Assembly (NCBI RefSeq): GCF_947172395.1
Contig: NC_069095.1
Location: 5,642,001-5,706,000 of the forward strand
Direction: 5' to 3'
DNA from: Bicyclus anynana
Taxonomy: Eukaryota > Arthropoda > Insecta > Lepidoptera > Nymphalidae
Length of the DNA: 64,000 nt
Position numbers and translations under genes: made by a program. The notes under the pieces were generated by a model. That model was not told where the DNA came from. It worked only from the letters and a program-made list of their open reading frames with translations, and did not search any database. Below are positions 59,294-64,000 of this stretch, piece after piece (the stretch's first letter is position 1; each line of letters opens with the position of its first letter).

Positions 59294-59446
59294 TATAGCT
59301 TGGCAAATTCGTTCGTAACACTCCTGATGGTCCGCGGGCGCCGGAGGTAGCGATGCCCCGAGCGTACGTCTTCATACGCTCACAGTTCTTCCCCTCCCGT
59401 CGTCCGCATATCATGGGAGTGTAATCAACGAATTTGCCAAACTATA
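59294..59446. mobile_element. MITE family C copy 1
   Basis: Starts tatagcttggcaaattcgtt and ends in the near complement aacgaatttgccaaactata; about 153 bp, GC-rich core with cccgtcgtccgcatatcatg. Confidence 0.82.
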
Positions 59447-59507
59447 CACACTGTGCCCATGAAACGATAGAAGTGACGTTGCACTAAAAACATGTCCTTT
59501 TCTATAC

Positions 59508-59694
59508 TATAGCTTGACAACTTCGTTCGTAATACTCCCGACGTTGCGCGCGGGTTGGGGGGCGTGTAGCGATGAATGAAAAACACACCACTGATGCACG
59601 TCACTTCCCCGAACGCACGATTTCACACCCGCGCAGTGTTTCCCCCTGTCGCCCGCATATCATGGGAGTGTTATCAACGACTTGCCAGACTATA
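59508..59694. mobile_element. MITE family C copy 2
   Basis: Same termini (tatagcttgacaacttcgtt ... gccagactata) and the shared gtcgcccgcatatcatggga block, 61 bp from copy 1 and in the same orientation. Internal parts differ. Confidence 0.82.
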
Positions 59695-59799
59695 AAGCCA
59701 TACTCGATGTGCACTGTTTACTAACAAACAAATTAGAAATGTAGGTAGAAAACGCACGTTTTTTCATAACTTGTTTATTTAAAATTAAGTATTGTTTAT

Positions 59800-60020
59800 T
59801 AGAAATTAAATATCACGTGTCTTTAACGGTGAAGAAAAAACATAGTAAGGAAGCCTACATACCAGATACCAGGGAATTTTCTTTATTCTCTGCGTGTGTG
59901 TAGTCTACTAATCCGCATTGGGCCAGCGTGGTTGACAATTGGCCTAACCCCTCTCATTCTGAGAGGAGACTCGAGCTCAGCAGTGAGAACAAGTTTAACA
60001 GTAACAAGATTAAGTTATAT
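59800..60020 (+). mobile_element. tRNA-derived SINE (type 2), 5'-truncated
   Basis: gaaattaaatatcacgtgtc, actaatccgcattgggccag and gaggagactcgagctcagca. Confidence 0.75.
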
Positions 60021-61244
60021 AATTATTAAAAAGGTGTGAAATGACTAGCAATTTATACACTCATTTTTAATTTGTTTGTTGGTAAACAGTGCACATAGAG
60101 TATAACTTTAGTATAATACATTATGTGGGTTCCTGCGGGGTTATTATGTAACTCGGTGTACCATTCAAGTAATCAGTCACTACATAGTTTTTCATCGTAT
60201 TCTCGTTTTTGCAATCATCTAACATTGTGTTTTCAACTAAATGACACTATAATCGTCATTTTACCTGAAGTTATATTTAGTCTACTAGTGGTAGTAGCAG
60301 GTAAACACGTTATTTTAACGAAAAACTGACATTTACGTTATTTTGTTGAAATATTCATGTTAGACGATTGTTAAAACAAAACATCATTGCCACTTGATGT
60401 AAAATGGCGTAGTCAAGGTAATTTTGTAGAAATAACTATGTAACGGACGAAACAAAACACAGAAAAATTCGGTGAAAATGAGCTCTTCGGGACGTATATC
60501 GTTGCAAGGGATGTTGACAGTTGGATAATTCGTAACGAACTGCGTATATTCAAATATCTGTCAAAACTGACAGCCCTTGGACGTTATACGTTCCGTTATA
60601 TGCCCGGCCAGTTTATTTCACTAAAACATTTACAACTAAAATATACAATTGCGTCGCTTACAAACTATATTAGATGATCACAAAAACGAAAATACGATGA
60701 AAATCGATGTAGTGACTCATTGTTTTAATGGTACTCAGAGATACATAATAAGACCGCTGATAGCGTTTCTGATAGATTATCTGTTAATACTAAAGCTTAT
60801 TTTGGATACGCAGCAAATCATTAGTCTATTATGTAAATTATTGTAAACTGGCGCTCATACATTAGGCAACAGTGTCTGTGTAGAGTCTATGAATATGCTT
60901 ATCTCAGTGGCGTGCACTTCATAGTTGCAAAAGTGCTTTGCCTTACCTGCATTGAAGAATCCAACCATATTTCATACATTGTTGGGTTCAGATTAAGATA
61001 TGGAGCAAGAACTTACATTATAAAATTTACAATTTCAACGAAACATTTCATAAAATATTAATAACTGTGAATTATAATTATTTTTGGTGATTTTGATTTA
61101 TTAAAAAAGATCGATTTGTATTTTCTTTAAAACAAAAACAATCTTGTACTTAACCAGAAACTACACAGCACAACTAAAGTACAATTTGTAAATGTAAGTC
61201 AGGTTACAATAATTTACCAAAAAATTGCTTAAACTACTCTACTC

Positions 61245-61905
61245 GTATACAGGTATAAAGTTCAACCTTAGACCAATTACCTTCTATGGGACTTGTATCG
61301 CACTAAAGTTTGCACAACAAAGTAGTCTGTCGTTTTTTGAGGGGGACCAGGTAAACTCACACATCGAAAATATTCAACACCAATATTATCCTACTTCCTT
61401 ACGCTAGGCCAGGGTTTCTCAAATTGGGGTACGCGAACCCCTAGGGGTTCGCCATACGATGGCAAGGGGTTCGTAACAAGATTTACGTAATGGTGGCTTG
61501 ATAAATGATACCGAGTTAGAACTAAAGTTAAAATTGTTCGAAATTACTCCTAATATTGAATCCATTTGCGACAAGAAACAAGCACACCCATCACATTAAT
61601 ATTACAAACATCTTTTTAAAGTATGTGTTAACTTTTACATAAAAACCTTATTTTCTTCAACTGTCAAATAAATTTTTTTCTTGAGGGGGGGAGGGGCAGT
61701 CATTAGATAGGGGGTTCTCTGTCACTTGGATATTTTAGCAGGGGTTCGTGGAGCCGAAAGTTTGAGTTACACACACGTATAATATTATGAAACATCGATT
61801 CTATGCAGATGCAGTTTGTATGGACACGTTTGATCATGATCATATATTTTTGACAAAGGGGTAACCTCTAGCGAGGCAGGTCCTAACGGTAATTAGTCTG
61901 AGAGT
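61245..61905. mobile_element. Composite repeat family B copy, with nested insertion
   Basis: Left module 61290-61385 (gtctgtcgttttttgagggg) and right module 61787-61905 (acatcgattctatgcagatg ... gggtaacctctagcgaggca). Between them is the element at 61408-61772. Confidence 0.65.
61408..61772. mobile_element. hAT-like MITE (CAGGGTTTCTCAAA ends)
   Basis: Left end cagggtttctcaaattgggg + tacgcgaacccctagg; right end aggggttcgtggagccgaaa + gtttgagtt is its imperfect complement. No transposase. Confidence 0.65.
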
Positions 61906-64000
61906 TCAACAGTAAGTTTCCAATACAATATAAAAAATTGCTAATGCATGAAAAAATTAAAAAAGTACTAAGTATATAAAAAATATGTTGAACAACACGT
62001 AATTATACGGAGCTTACTGTTCTTCATTTATTTGGGGGCATTACAAGCAGTTGTTTGCTAATGACGTCATTGGCTTCTGCGTATAAGTCGCGCCAAACTA
62101 CAAGTCCGCTCTGATATTGCAACACGTGGAACTGTGCAGCTGTTATTAACTCCGACTGGTAATGATTTCGTTTGCGCAATCACGCGCCTCGTGTTCAGAG
62201 AAGACTCGATATTTGCCGCGACTTGAAATATATTTCCAATTTACTAATTTTAATGAACACGCAATGTCCTCCCCTTTTATAAAGTGCTAAATATTTACAA
62301 TAAGCATTTTCTTGTTCTTACAATAGATGAGAGGTAGTAAGTATAGAAGAAATTTGACACATTACAACTGATGAGCCCTAGTCAAAACAATAGTACTAAT
62401 AAATAAAATAAATAAATAAATAAAATATAAAAATAGCTAGTTTAACGAAGCACATTATTATACATGAGATACTTATTTTTAGTTATTTTAAAGGAAACTC
62501 TAAATGATTATATTATCACTAAACACACATGTAACATTTCATATGTCGCTACCCTGAATTACCGTTCTATGTATTTTGTTATTGACAAAAAAAAACATTT
62601 CAGTATATTATATTTTCTATAGGAGACAGCAATAATGTACGTTAATTAGCTTTAGCATTCGAAACTGAATTTATGTCATTTTTGTTACTAAATCGTACAG
62701 TTTTAGTATGTGCTACAATATTTTGTTACAAAATTAAATTAAAAATGGTGGACAATAGATGTGCCATACGACCTTCGCGATTATAGTTAAATAGTCAAAT
62801 TACACTAATGCCATTATAATGGTTTGTTTGTACGAGTAAATCATCAAGTCAGTAAATTATTACTTAATGTTTGTTTATTTATGTTGTTTACAAACGAGAT
62901 GAAATTTTTTAAAAGTTTAACAAGAATCTATCATTACAAACAAGTATAGTCAATCTATTCCAGAAAGCCCGTTTGGTTTTCGATGTATAAACTATAGAGA
63001 AGTTTTGTTAATAAAAAACTCCTACAAATATTGTTCTAACAAAATAATATTAAATATTTAGTATATCCTTAAAATAGAGCCTACACCGAAAAATCTCTTT
63101 TGTGTCTTCTCAATCTACTCGACAATGGCTAAATTGTGCCCAAATGGCAAAAAAAAAGAAAGCCTTACAGAACAATTGGGCTATTATAAAAATATTACCA
63201 TTACCTACATACAACAGACTACAAAAAGTAGACAAACTTTGTAGTAGTTTGTCTGTTGTATGACCATGTGGCACTTCGATTCTTTTTCTATAAACGCTAA
63301 TGATTCGAAAACTACAACAAATTGTATGTTGAATGACAGATCCGATCGACAATTTGATCACGTGACCTGTCGATTATGAATGAATCATTTCCATATTTTT
63401 TTTTTCATTTTTGAAGCGTTAGGCGTTTGTAGAAAGAGAAACAACTAGCTACAGGCCTAGTATACATGCGGTATTAGAATCCCTTGGCGTGTTACATGTG
63501 TGCTTTGGTCATTAAGTATATTTAAGAGTTGTTTTTATAATACATTGACGTTATGATTGTTTTGTATGCTGTGTTATATAAAATTCTCAATGATTTATCT
63601 GAAACTAAATAATTTATAGTCGTTTTGAGGCTGTTCAAAAACGTGTGATAATATTTAGTAATTTTATTGTGATTGTTATTCTATCTATAGGTTCATATAT
63701 TTCTTTGTTTTACTTTTTATGTACTACTACTATATGTATAATATGTCTAATATAACTTTTCTATTTTTTGTTGTTGTGAAGTGGAAATATTTATGATTTA
63801 CTTTGGTTCAGTCAACGTTCATGTTTATTTTATTTTTTAATATTTAATTACAATATGAATACGAAATATCATTACCAGCCTTAATATTTTTCAGGCTAAG
63901 GTTTCTATCACTTAAGAATGGACGAAAATTAAAATAGCCATGCTCCAAGGCGCTTTGGCAGTCTCCGTGATGGATAATAATAATAATTTATTGAGATAAT

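Larger units (their letters stand above)
58633..64000. other. Right-end region without a supported gene
   Basis: Apart from the listed repeats I see no exon with protein similarity. 62030-62260 is GC-richer, with tgacgtcat and gcgcgcctcgtg-like patches, and might be a promoter or 5' UTR exon of a gene to the right. 63995 onwards is an (ATA)n run. Confidence 0.45.

Overview
This window comes from an insect nuclear genome, almost certainly a moth or butterfly (Lepidoptera). The genes are split by many introns, the non-coding DNA is AT-rich, and it is full of repeats typical of Lepidoptera: A/T-flanked Helitrons ending in CTAG, tRNA-derived SINEs, RTE and jockey-type non-LTR fragments, and foldback MITEs. 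I found six protein-coding genes by joining exons by hand at GT-AG borders (plus one AT-AC border), keeping phase and matching known family motifs.

Layout. (1) 316-929, minus: first three exons of Rab4; the rest lies beyond the left edge. (2) 1470-2395 (or 2824), plus: ATP synthase subunit s / factor B-like LRR protein, divergent from Rab4. (3) 2936-5397, minus: complete mitochondrial dihydroorotate dehydrogenase, 5 exons, 392 aa, tail-to-tail with gene 2. (4) 6184-15051, plus: complete HPS1 (BLOC-3 subunit), 11 exons, 590 aa, divergent from DHODH. (5) 18510-22853, minus: complete Abraxas-family protein (BRISC scaffold), 3 exons, 413 aa, with a 5'-truncated non-LTR retrotransposon in its 3 kb second intron. 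(6) 28322-58262, plus: NT5C2 (cytosolic purine 5'-nucleotidase), 11 shared exons and three alternative first exons over 30 kb. The region 58263-64000 holds only repeats and unassigned sequence. The genes are unrelated housekeeping or trafficking genes rather than a pathway cluster; Rab4 and HPS1 both act in endosomal trafficking, and DHODH and NT5C2 both act in nucleotide metabolism, but nothing in the sequence shows co-regulation.

The most unusual stretch is HPS1. It has an intron with U12-type AT-AC borders (11384-12644). Its sixth exon is preceded by a 143-bp tandem array in which each unit carries a copy of the exon and of its splice acceptor, and also a 14-bp palindrome containing TGACGTCA; only the last unit has a donor. 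A 43-bp repeat re-copies the splice donor of the penultimate exon, and a 38-bp minisatellite fills most of the intron before that exon. The NT5C2 region shows three phase-matched alternative N-termini and a clear nested insertion (Helitron in a MITE in a SINE). Everything is from reading alone: no alignment, RNA or repeat-library search was run.
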